Virus record (IMG/VR): IMGVR_UViG_3300028298_000012
Coordinates: 1 to 43,057 of that record
Strand: one strand, 5' to 3'
DNA from: a virus
DNA length: 43,057 nucleotides
The notes under the pieces are model-generated. The model searched no databases, was not told where the DNA came from, and saw nothing but the letters and a program-made list of their open reading frames with translations. Made by a program: the position numbers and the translations under genes. Below are positions 33,201-38,461 of this stretch, piece after piece. The first letter of the stretch is position 1. Every line of letters begins with the position of its first letter.

Positions 33201-35383
33201 TGGACATGATGCCCGGCGAGATCCTCGACCTGACCGGCAAGGGATTGGACGCCTTTGCGCAGGAAGCCATCGCTCTGAGACAGCGCTGGGAAACATACGA
33301 TCAACTCGTAAAGTCAATTCGCGATCCGCTCGCGGCGGCCATCGCACGGAATCCCGGAGACCCCGCCGTGGAACCGACGGCATTCGGAGACATCGTCGAC
33401 AGCCTTACAGGTATGTTGAGGCTGAGGCTTGATAATCTTACACGCTTTGCCGACCCGGAGAAACGCGAACCCGCGCGCGCTGCGATCTCCGACATCATGG
33501 ATCTGCTGGCGCAAGGCGGAAGAGACCACGCCATCGCCATCCAAGGGGACGAAGCGGCGCTCGTCCTTGCGCTCGGGAAGATCCTCACGCGCCCGGACGG
33601 CCGCCCCGATCCGCGCCGGACCAGGGAATATCTCAGGCGGCTCGACCAGAAGATACCCGCCGAGCTTTCCGAACAGCTCACGCGGCAGCAAAGGCAGGGG
33701 CTTATGACTTACGGCCAGATGATCCAACTCTTGACCTCGCTTGACCAGACTGGAGGCTTTATGCGGAACATCCTGAAGAACGGACGCGAGAAGCAAGCTG
33801 CGCTCATCCGTTCATTCACCTACGAAGATCCGAAGACGGGCGAGACTAAGAAGGTGCTCACAAACGAGGACATGCTGTTCGTCGAATGGCTGCGCCGCGA
33901 GTTCTATCCGCAGAAGCGCGGCATCCTGAGCACCGTCTTTGAACGGCTGGCCGGCCGCCCCGTGGACAACCCCGACCCGCTCTACTGCCCCGCCAAGTTT
34001 CTGATCCCGAAGAAAACCGGGATGAACGACGTGACCGGAAGCGCCTGGCAGGCCATCGACGGCGTATTCAGCCGCCGCGTCAGTCACACGCTCGACTTCG
34101 ACGAACAGGCATCCGTTCTCGACCTGTTCCGCGACCGCTCCCGCAAGTCCGCCCTCCTGACGGCCTACGGCGAACGCGGACTCGTCCTGAGGGAAGTGCT
34201 CACGAGCAGCCAGTTCCAGGACGCCGTCCGAATATTCCACGGAGAGGCCGCGCTCTCACACATCCTAACGCAGGTTTCCCAGTCGCTCAACGGCGGCAAG
34301 ACGCGCGCCAAGAACGACAGGCATACCGCTGCGGCCGACCTTGCCATGAAAGTGACCACCTACATTGGTATCGGATGGAACGTCCAGTCCGCATTCAAAC
34401 AGACCGCTTCACTCCCGGTGTTCGCCAACGTTATCGGATTCAGAAAACTCCTAAGCATTATTACGGGGCCGATCGACCGGGACGCCGTAAGACGGCTAAA
34501 GGAAAGCGATGAATACCACATCCGCTATGGGACGGGCCCAGCTTCAGGAATGGACATTGCGACACGCGGCGTTTATGAGGATCCGGACAAAAGCGTCTGG
34601 CAGAAATTTTTCTGTGACTGGGGACTCTACGCCAACCGAAAAGCGGACTGGCTCATCAGCGCGTGGATCGGGCAGGGCGTCTACCGCGACCTGAAGGCTA
34701 AATACCTCGACAACGGGATGGACGAAGCGGACGCCGAACGCCGCGCCATATCTGAGACCTTCAGCCTCATCGAGGAGACCCAGCAGTCCGGACGCACGGA
34801 AAACACCATGGCGCTCACGCGCGAGCACGGTCGCCTAGGAAAACTCTTCACCCAGTTTGCGACATCGCCTCTGCAGCAGATGCAATATGAGTTAGTCTCA
34901 TTCAACGAATGGCGCGGCCTGGTCGCCAACAAAGGGCCGCAAGCCAACATCATAGAGGCGCGGAACCGGTTTATGCGTGCGCTCTTCATCAACCACGTCA
35001 TCGTTCCCGCCATCATGGTAGGCATAGCCGGATTTTACAAAGGCGCGACCGGCGGAGAACCCGACTGGAACAAAGACGGATTCTGGCAGCGCGTCCTGAT
35101 CGCCGCGATCATGGGGCAGTTCAGCCGAATCCTTCTCGCGGGCGCATTCACGGAACAGACGTTGAACGCGTTCTTCCTGAGACAGAAGCCCAACCTCGGC
35201 CAGCTTGTTCCGGCCGAAGGCATCATCCGCTTTTCGGCGACCCTGGCCTTTCCCGTGCGCGACATCGCCACGTGGGACATGGAGAACCTCCATGCAGATA
35301 TCATGCGCGCCCTTAAGTCAACAGCCGTCACACGCATGCCGACACAGCTGTATGAAAGCTACGTCGACGAAGAGAAGAAATAA
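24245..35383 (+). CDS. Giant polyvalent / internal virion protein (3712 aa, multi-domain)
   Basis: It occupies the gp16 place, so it is probably packaged and ejected. Modules in order: helical N-terminus; a hydrophobic, possibly membrane-active stretch (about 347-515); an HExxH metallopeptidase motif, YHEATHAW (H914, E915, H918); an Ala/Lys-rich linker (about 1020-1085); a DdrB/ParB-like domain with SGNGRF (about 1100-1330, GNGR 1187-1190); a RadC-type JAB domain with HNHPSGNPTPSKED (1684-1697), followed by a degenerate copy (about 1765-1885); an ART-PolyVal-like ADP-ribosyltransferase with VYHGT (1998-2002); a phosphoribosyltransferase-like module with the PRPP motif VIMVDDVLTSGNT (2348-2360); a charged coiled coil (about 2680-2760); and a long helical C-terminus with two hydrophobic segments near 3580-3598 and 3618-3640. 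[IV]RYS motifs at 1490, 1889, 2163 and 2480 separate modules. Its domain set matches the polyvalent proteins known from phages and conjugative elements, which act on host defences. Confidence 0.9.
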   Translation: MTIDPNITKVQPGDDRALLDDVPPINMLSFDLETPDAAPDEFKGAAARRISEAFKVPDPDGRMWRHDKGAFPTGSEYLDYMRGMVKSGDIFEYSATPELKEFVKADAAGRLALARKAKGFTETISGAISKAITPEGYGLQDNARELAGAPPEIIEANRRMRMRKEFVSMGNAEPSTEDNADRAAMDAWRQKRDDATLIEEHHGKLMDSNTALLYLNLAPSLSDKGREIAANAFKDRKLSGSDIADFQRLDENEQAIIAKLARMARKPVEGTFFNTMGDAGIGFLNGILSTPAQAMEQLGSVDRKIFGKMSGIVDDAELNRRAREKQRLMEALDDPVGINPSGAEHGYLARAIVGAASTLPYMAYASIPYAGGAVIAAQFMQQVDDQIAQEGGDVYGKGLEGFAYQLVAGALYCGVEKVQALPIFGKDIGLTKKLMFVKLFSRHGAAAAEKVVLHIGKDTFEESLEEGVQGIIQQHAASVGLDRGPGWRESINQGIGDFTESLGTMGIIAGIGAGKQAYSARSASGKDVLRDAVVNAGRRESFLLADNPYAGRASEEASREAHNEIYAEAGRYKVAWDKGGTAALIKQFGMSEDQAALISRAFSADTEAENADNFIQGRNIFMRTAGKGAAYVEDTPESIRALVAESGAQAKEKLMERGYTETGAARVSEYYTAETDSRKLLEGVIKDIAARRAAEWAQPAAADARAKDAADIAAELQPLRSIYQRAGTSENAVKAFNELKFTPDQSKRMVEIFDQEHKLATSPQAAAAFRAAYLDSSEEETAAERLKRMTGFESEAAPEHGEGAARLTLKDNDGTVKGRILYLPGQEETFDPESRHAWEAVNAALPGIVSADEWQAFAPEQRKAFADAYGIRARGGFQVIDENDPAIQADGTQADLLTGKLTLAPDAPSATLYHEATHAWLAVMRRTGKLTPADIQKLQARYGIAHDDTAWFDEEKFADDIREIGAGRDFTPDRSIASRFIAAVRRFAGTARNEQAQRKASSDALQSLYENIVYGRAFDGVGDLKALTAAKTATDAAATAGQAADPMAGASTAKAEAQTGDVPATTEDGAKKQTDQKKPKTKQDGTSWTAATPQGNLRVSGYWLIAPRDHFISDTDPRYDFSLQGRTRDTTSASAEQVAAIAAQGTFDALRLLDSPDTANGAPVVSPVTLKNPDTGKKETYYMVLSGNGRFRALDKIDMDNRGDEYRNPVKLFADERNIPYAAADMTAEARPRLARVITKKTVGATLQQIAGLSNQNAVLQMTDAEQASTDAELIQRDDTAGLFSANKDGLPSKTGSDAFFSWFARATGDASLIDSKGNPTPTARDRARRAMLAFAIGSGENGKATVMAFTENADALGLDRQRDALLMSAGTLSSLGNMKPEYNLAEELSRAAAAMLAIARDRKAGKTATAETFLQQGDMLNPAPAATAETLRILDSGRPSEGIAEAFRRYADLASKIDTATPDMFGEPPTPKDTLLKKAFEDTAVPEGVRYSIAIAARRYALSVNMPAEGEKLLAGQLEFLFARQMDPEYRLKIQRATEKGKATKKAKEVARVMEIRDATARALSDPGAPALWQQAFEKAGDTVSRVIHDFFMPDGPQRFPLTFEGKSLIGMKIRSSHDMAALLMPLRNPYQESSKAIFLDENNRVLGAEVVTVGLLNATSVHPREIFKRGVKLGAKGIVFSHNHPSGNPTPSKEDWTITDRLTEAGKILGINYVDHIITNGNTFYSFKDAMTHIISGDMPEWEAIPAGSGDKISRAYDAASLANVLRQSQGDYIHAIMLDTQTRIAAVHRIPFDAKTTLPKDVMRSVFRAAAGNATFGIILDLTAEGLTRDTAEYLHRIISEQSRVIGMELFDSIYQDKGWAVSIKTSDKEGLILPLTSKAAENKDVRYSVTGENALDWIREYYDESHGDQQAGSERDTKERLAAEYAAVEAEHTNPNGTRKDSWMKAPNRERTNLEERQWITVRTPSFKAWFGDWETDPKGASRVINKNGEPKVVYHGTYFAGFAEFKQQADTEPGGTGLVLGHYFSSNPDIAVTYAGTMTRADAFSDVGFYGVPVDTYAGIYPVFINIRNLKKYDFQGEDWNQYDDERTGMETTRTLARRAMKAGADGAIFENVVDMGGFMDHLEDEFVSDDIYVVFAENNIKSATSNIGSFSPETEDIRYSVQTRRLEPMMLPDSMAEVFTSTSVSALSQTKFKEERAQHKAFRDIEDWERAETYARQLTKKQDTLLLGQYLLAKYHGDNACAKAVVDKWAKPSEALRLKSVIGDMGLLKPVITAAITQKEGNHVNKIPAMYAAWIAKQIGGYTSAPMRKIKGSPNTNASMGNRINDPAEFIGGDDIDSVSPVIMVDDVLTSGNTMWTAYEALKAKNPNANVVAFAALAFSRFTQNIRPTQKQLTGFWKKSKLTPTSFKERIGNDINKLTGTEIQCYILTGAAGPDGATRFFTPPDNGGGRSDSGGKRGDGMGGEGVRRPDLSQIRYSLDHTGRAYDKEDAVVGLMAYSAFKGTPFPSRNTIALYAQGIGLDSYDYDKLADRARTLASNTEDSAIRKAAASADPAKTAYAIGEFSRRAARAYVRAGASEGERLARSADRIQGMTEANVRKTMQLMTGADYASIETDTAIDIAATILYADPKKFNPQAEDEKKQAAAGATTGADSSDTENPAEADNANPETDEDTPGLTDKQRAEITRKRAEREARIQGYLDAAAKRGTDNRFQEEERRRKAREAKAAEGNTDSAAADDPGAGDAASGVTPETVTQEHTDTSPALPVEFTDKWDAAAFLRVWAFDRFNRDNPNRLTRDITKDRVAVEFYRKTAVQELNELARKLLEPGYKREIVLMDIASIAPGLKVNEIERKSAYVFGRLNRYAVREGTKSLIKKFKNEIKRQYIKGEKFEELGVDLGRTITGGVEEDARYVARICELSEKHAEGEISTLTREENRLKAIINERENLTDIDGNPLAVGDDDMQLRKAQRQLALLTQYGGMVDMMPGEILDLTGKGLDAFAQEAIALRQRWETYDQLVKSIRDPLAAAIARNPGDPAVEPTAFGDIVDSLTGMLRLRLDNLTRFADPEKREPARAAISDIMDLLAQGGRDHAIAIQGDEAALVLALGKILTRPDGRPDPRRTREYLRRLDQKIPAELSEQLTRQQRQGLMTYGQMIQLLTSLDQTGGFMRNILKNGREKQAALIRSFTYEDPKTGETKKVLTNEDMLFVEWLRREFYPQKRGILSTVFERLAGRPVDNPDPLYCPAKFLIPKKTGMNDVTGSAWQAIDGVFSRRVSHTLDFDEQASVLDLFRDRSRKSALLTAYGERGLVLREVLTSSQFQDAVRIFHGEAALSHILTQVSQSLNGGKTRAKNDRHTAAADLAMKVTTYIGIGWNVQSAFKQTASLPVFANVIGFRKLLSIITGPIDRDAVRRLKESDEYHIRYGTGPASGMDIATRGVYEDPDKSVWQKFFCDWGLYANRKADWLISAWIGQGVYRDLKAKYLDNGMDEADAERRAISETFSLIEETQQSGRTENTMALTREHGRLGKLFTQFATSPLQQMQYELVSFNEWRGLVANKGPQANIIEARNRFMRALFINHVIVPAIMVGIAGFYKGATGGEPDWNKDGFWQRVLIAAIMGQFSRILLAGAFTEQTLNAFFLRQKPNLGQLVPAEGIIRFSATLAFPVRDIATWDMENLHADIMRALKSTAVTRMPTQLYESYVDEEKK

Positions 35384-35488
35384 GCAATGGCGAACCGTTG
35401 GCAAATAACACGGCAAAGCCGTCAAACAATAACCAAAACGAGCACATTACATGCCGACCGCACACCGTCCATTTCAGTTGGTTTACTT

Positions 35489-35514
35489 AAAACCCCTAAT
35501 ATATTGGGGTTTTT
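35489..35514. terminator. Bidirectional terminator between late operon and integrase
   Basis: AAAACCCC (35489-35496) pairs with GGGGTTTT (35506-35513) around a 9-base loop, with T-runs on both strands (TTTTT rightward, TTTT leftward). It ends rightward transcription after the giant gene and can also end the leftward integrase message, which converges here. Confidence 0.85.
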
Positions 35515-35516
35515 AG

Positions 35517-35561
35517 TGGTGGGCCCAGCAGGACTCGAACCTGCGACCAAAGGATTATGAG
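35517..35561 (-). other. attP: attP: 3' half of a tRNA(CAU) gene
   Basis: Read on the minus strand, this is the 3' part of a tRNA: anticodon loop CTCATAA (anticodon CAU), 3' anticodon strand TCCTT, T-arm GCAGG-TTCGAGT-CCTGC, acceptor TGGGCCC, discriminator A and CCA. The bases that should precede it do not form the 5' half, so no complete tRNA is present. A tRNA 3' half beside an integrase gene is the usual phage attachment core. It would restore the host tRNA-Met or tRNA-Ile2 gene after integration. The real core may be shorter or a little longer. Confidence 0.9.
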
Positions 35562-35590
35562 CATTCAGGACGGTTTTGCAAATCAAGCAC

Positions 35591-36838
35591 TTATGACTTG
35601 CGTTGGCTAATCGGCAAAATGTCGAAAAACTTCTTACCATCACCGGGATGGACAAGGCCGCGGTAGTGACGGAAGAAGATATCCGTGCCGCGGTGACCCA
35701 TCTCGCTGGCGACCAGGGCGGCATCGTGGGTCAGTTCGTATGCGTAGCTGGCATAGCTGTGCCGCATGCAGTCCATCGGCCATTCCTTGATGTGTGCTAA
35801 AGCGTCTTCGAGATCACGGGTTTTAGCACACAGGTCGCGGATGGCGGCGTACAGATGTTTGGCTGAAAGCGGCGGTATTGGATTTTGCGGCGGGTATGCG
35901 TCCAGCCAGGCGCGTAAATTGTCACGGATTGGCACCGTGCGGTGGTCGGAGGTTTTCGCCACGCTGCCGTCGATCATGATCCACTCTTTGCCGATCCGCG
36001 CCGGATCCAGGCGGGCCAGCTCGGCCGGACGGATCCCGGCGAAGAGCCCGAGCGCTAGATACGGGACCAGCGCCGGACGTTTCTCTTTGGCCAATGTCAT
36101 GAGCGCCGCAGTCTGCGCAACCGTCAGGATGCCACGCCCAGGCTCGGCGACGCGGGACTTGGAGACCAGGAGCGCGGGGTTGCCGGAGGTCATGCCTTCG
36201 CGCATGGCCCAGCGAAAGAAGGTGGCCAGATGGCGTATGACATTGTTACGGGTGATCCCAGAGCGGTCGCCGATAAGCTGGTTGACATGGTGCGACTTGA
36301 TCGAGGAGACCGGGGCGTCTTCGCCGCAAACCGCTTCCAGCCGCTTCAGGACGTGCCGATATCCGCGCAGGGTCAATGGCAGGGCCCCGTGCCGCCGCTC
36401 CTCAAGGAAGCGCTCCCTTGCCTCATTCAGCGGTATCTTGGGGACGGACATCTCTTTCGCGAGGACTTTGGCGGCTTGAAGAAGCGTCGCACCCGCAGGG
36501 AGCACCGCGAGCGCGTCTTGCGCATCGAGCATCTGGGCGCGAGTCAACGGCGCGCGGGAGAACTTCATGGCCGTGTCCTGGGCGTCGATCCAGGCGCGGG
36601 CCGACTCCTCGTCAGGCATCCGGGCGCGCGTGCGGCCGTACGCCTTGCAGATCACGCAGTCGAAACCGCGGCCGTTGGCCGCGGGCGAATAGCGGCCAGG
36701 GCCGTAGGGGATGCTGCGGCCGCGACGCTTGCGCACCGGAGGCGGGGCGAACTTCACGCCTGGACCCCTGCGCTTCGGGGTCAGTTTCATGATGGGACCC
36801 TCGGGGCCGGCCATGTATGGTACAGGGTCTTCGGACAT
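35591..36838 (-). CDS. int: Tyrosine integrase
   Basis: A site-specific recombinase of up to 415 residues, leftward, with its stop 30 bases from attP. The N-terminus is basic with a zinc-finger-like CVIC, and a SAM-like core-binding domain follows (PLTLRGYRHVLKRLEAVCGE). The catalytic domain has R270 in GIRPAEL, a likely Lys in VAKTSDHRTVPI, DCMRHSYASY (R359, H360, with Asp at the usual first His of HxxR), H382 in MGHRG and Y392 in FRHYRGLV. The first ATG (36838) has no ribosome site; ATG 36790 has GAGGG and may be the true start. It integrates the phage into the host tRNA gene, probably with the HTH protein at 41406 as excision partner. Confidence 0.93.
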   Translation of the reverse strand: MSEDPVPYMAGPEGPIMKLTPKRRGPGVKFAPPPVRKRRGRSIPYGPGRYSPAANGRGFDCVICKAYGRTRARMPDEESARAWIDAQDTAMKFSRAPLTRAQMLDAQDALAVLPAGATLLQAAKVLAKEMSVPKIPLNEARERFLEERRHGALPLTLRGYRHVLKRLEAVCGEDAPVSSIKSHHVNQLIGDRSGITRNNVIRHLATFFRWAMREGMTSGNPALLVSKSRVAEPGRGILTVAQTAALMTLAKEKRPALVPYLALGLFAGIRPAELARLDPARIGKEWIMIDGSVAKTSDHRTVPIRDNLRAWLDAYPPQNPIPPLSAKHLYAAIRDLCAKTRDLEDALAHIKEWPMDCMRHSYASYAYELTHDAALVASEMGHRGTDIFFRHYRGLVHPGDGKKFFDILPISQRKS

Positions 36839-36903
36839 GGTAAAAATCCGCTTGCGATTCTAAAGTCAATCTGTTAAATTGGTGCCTACATTTCAAACGA
36901 CCC

Positions 36904-36942
36904 GGTTGCGGCGTAGTTGCAAAATTACGTCGCAACCTTTTT
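36904..36942 (+). terminator. Rightward-oriented intrinsic terminator upstream of integrase
   Basis: GGTTGCGGCGTA (36904-36915) pairs with TACGTCGCAACC (36926-36937), 12 pairs with one G-T wobble, followed by TTTTT (36938-36942). The T-run is on the plus strand only, while the genes on both sides are leftward. It would stop rightward antisense transcripts or end an unseen small RNA. The gap 36839-36964 also holds an operator-like site (36868-36884). Confidence 0.7.
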
Positions 36943-36964
36943 GTTTTCCAGGCTTCCTTCGGTC

Positions 36965-37240
36965 TCAGTCCGCCAACCTTGACGCGGAACCGTCGTAATC
37001 TTCCTTGAATCGCCAGAAACGCCCGCTCCTGTCCCAGACCACATCCCCCTCTGTTAACTTACGGAAGGCAGCTAGAACCTTTTTATCGATAGCGAGGTTT
37101 CCATTGTCGTTGATGTAAACGAAGTCATCGCCGAACCGATCCTGAATCTCGCAGACGGCGACATCCTGGTAGAGGTCGTTGTCCTCAGCAAGTCGCTCAA
37201 GCATAAACGATGCGACGTCAGACGCGGAGATCTCGCTCAT
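36965..37240 (-). CDS. DUF6953-like small protein
   Basis: 91 residues, leftward, ATGA-coupled to the YodC-like gene (37237-37240). The sequence follows a recognisable conserved pattern: ASFMLERLAEDNDLYQDVAV, EIQDRFGDDFVYINDNGNLA, IDKKVLAAFRKLTEGDVVWD, then RFWRFKEDYD. This matches my memory of the DUF6953 family of short bacterial and phage proteins of unknown function. It has no signal or cysteines. It belongs to the leftward group that starts with the repressor, so it is likely expressed in the lysogen. Confidence 0.7.
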   Translation of the reverse strand: MSEISASDVASFMLERLAEDNDLYQDVAVCEIQDRFGDDFVYINDNGNLAIDKKVLAAFRKLTEGDVVWDRSGRFWRFKEDYDGSASRLAD

Positions 37241-37434
37241 TTTTTTTCTTTGCTCTCTTTTTCGTCAGTCACTAAATTGAGCATGTCCGCAGTAAAACAT
37301 CCCCTCTCTTTTTTGCTGCCAGCAAACCAGACGTATTCCATAATACCATTAAGAGGAGACCTTGTCCCGGCACACGTCATCTTCGGGCCTCCTGATTTAA
37401 GCTGCACGATATCACCAGTTTTGAATTCTGTCAT
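37237..37434 (-). CDS. YodC-like protein (DUF2158)
   Basis: 65 residues, leftward. It begins MTEFKTGDIVQLKSGGPKMT, the signature start of the YodC/DUF2158 family (F-K-x-G-D-x-V-x-L-K-S-G-G-P-x-M-T-V). It continues with the usual VWF strand and a Cys-containing end (KKERGCFTADML). These small beta-barrel proteins are widespread in bacteria and prophages, but their role is not known. It is coupled to the DUF6953-like gene downstream and lies 40 bases from the lipoprotein gene upstream. Confidence 0.85.
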   Translation of the reverse strand: MTEFKTGDIVQLKSGGPKMTCAGTRSPLNGIMEYVWFAGSKKERGCFTADMLNLVTDEKESKEKK

Positions 37435-37474
37435 ACTGTATTCCTTTTTTTTGTGTTACTCGATCTTGTTCAAA

Positions 37475-37921
37475 TTATTCTTTCGCTTCAGACTTGATTT
37501 TCCACATGGCGGCCTTGATATCGGTGGCGTGGCGGTTGATCCAGACCATGGCGTTGCCGTGAATGCGACTATCACTCTTGCCGACGTTTATCCCGGACTC
37601 GACGGTCGGGACCAGCGTCTTGCCTTCCAGCGTGTAACGGACGGTCACGCTCCGGCGATCAATCGCGTATGACACGAGAACCGACTTGGCATCCTTGTCT
37701 TGAACAGTCCAGACGCCATCCTCATAGGACTTGATAGGCCCCCTGGTCTTTGCCTGACCAGGCTCGGTGGATGACGCGGCCACGACTGCGTTCAAGGCCT
37801 CGGCGTCGGTTATTCCCGCCACGACCGGAACAGGCTGGAGGTTCGACAGGCTTCTTGTCTTGCAGCCGCAGACGCACAGCAGGGCGACAGCAAGGCTCAT
37901 TATTACGGATAGCCTCATCAC
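37475..37921 (-). CDS. Putative lipoprotein expressed from the lysogeny region
   Basis: 148 residues, leftward, 28 bases after the repressor gene. The N-terminus MMRLSVIMSLAVALLCVCGC is a lipoprotein signal (lipobox VCGC, C20), so the product is likely lipid-anchored. The mature part (SYEDGVWTV, VLVSYAIDRRSVTVRYTLEG, RIHGNAMVWINRHATDI) resembles widespread small bacterial lipoproteins with a repeated beta pattern and a terminal I-H-x-N-x-x-x-W-I/V helix. Genes in this place are often lysogenic-conversion or superinfection-exclusion factors; that role is inferred. It may also be a passive cargo gene from a host. Confidence 0.75.
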   Translation of the reverse strand: MMRLSVIMSLAVALLCVCGCKTRSLSNLQPVPVVAGITDAEALNAVVAASSTEPGQAKTRGPIKSYEDGVWTVQDKDAKSVLVSYAIDRRSVTVRYTLEGKTLVPTVESGINVGKSDSRIHGNAMVWINRHATDIKAAMWKIKSEAKE

Positions 37922-37949
37922 TCTTTTTCCTTTCTAAGTTATAAATTCT

Positions 37950-38333
37950 CTACGCAGTTTTTATGACAGCGCGTCCACCAGCGCGGGCAGGCGCGGCAGT
38001 CTTGGCTCGCCCCTCTGAAAGTTGCGAGACTAGTTGCGCGATGGTTGTCTGCTGGCTCATGGCCAGGTCTCGCCAGTAGGCGTCCGACTCACCCGCTTGC
38101 TTAACCTTGGCGGCAAGCACCGGCACTGACGGCGCGTCAGTAAGGCCAAGCAGCCAATCGGCCGAAACCCCGGTTGCTTTACAAATTTCAACCACGGCAT
38201 CTCCAGTTGGTGTTCGCTGCTCTTTAACATAACGATCCAGCGATGCCTGCCTGACGCCCCAAGATCGTGCGCATTCCGCAATACTCTTTCCGTTGCACAG
38301 CGACAGCAGCCTAGAAGCAAAAACTTTTTTCAT
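37950..38333 (-). CDS. CI-like phage repressor (XRE-type HTH)
   Basis: 127 residues from ATG 38333; an upstream in-frame extension to 38429 crosses the promoter region and is rejected. The N-terminal domain is a helix-turn-helix: SIAECARSWGVRQASLDRYV with recognition helix near residues 28-38, then the usual second part GVSADWLLGL, seen in phage CI/XRE repressors. The C-terminus is a short helix plus an Ala/Gly/Arg-rich tail. No LexA-type self-cleavage domain (Ser-Lys dyad) is present. It is divergent from the early operon and should bind the direct repeats at 38343 and 38366. It maintains lysogeny. Confidence 0.85.
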   Translation of the reverse strand: MKKVFASRLLSLCNGKSIAECARSWGVRQASLDRYVKEQRTPTGDAVVEICKATGVSADWLLGLTDAPSVPVLAAKVKQAGESDAYWRDLAMSQQTTIAQLVSQLSEGRAKTAAPARAGGRAVIKTA

Positions 38334-38339
38334 AAAAAT

Positions 38340-38383
38340 AATCTCTAATTGGTGTTGACACGGTACTCTAGATGGTGTATATT
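38340..38383 (+). promoter_or_regulatory. Early rightward promoter with direct-repeat operators
   Basis: A near-ideal sigma-70 promoter: -35 TTGACA (38355-38360), a 17-base spacer, and -10 TATATT (38378-38383). Two direct repeats overlap it, CTCTAATTGGTGTTGA (38343-38358) and CTCTAGATGGTGTATA (38366-38381), 12 of 16 bases identical and 23 bases apart. They cover the -35 and -10 boxes, as expected for repressor operators. It drives the operon from 38462. I could not find an equally good leftward promoter for the repressor in 38334-38461. Confidence 0.85.
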
Positions 38384-38461
38384 GGCCGACATGAACCAAA
38401 ACAAGCAAGCTTAAGCGTAAATCAAACACGTGGGCTTGTAAAGAAAAAGGAAGAGAAAATC

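Noticed and set aside
35387-35560. 57-residue rightward ORF ending in a PAGLEPATKGL-type tail
   Set aside because: Its second half is the antisense of the tRNA 3' half and the terminator; such tails are well-known false ORFs over tRNA genes. No ribosome site.
35517-35590. Complete tRNA gene
   Set aside because: The bases upstream of the anticodon loop (minus strand) cannot form the 5' anticodon strand, D-arm or GGGCCCA acceptor strand; only the 3' half is present.
37950-38429. 159-residue form of the repressor starting at 38429
   Set aside because: The extra 32 residues would be coded by the operator/promoter region; the HTH family start fits ATG 38333.
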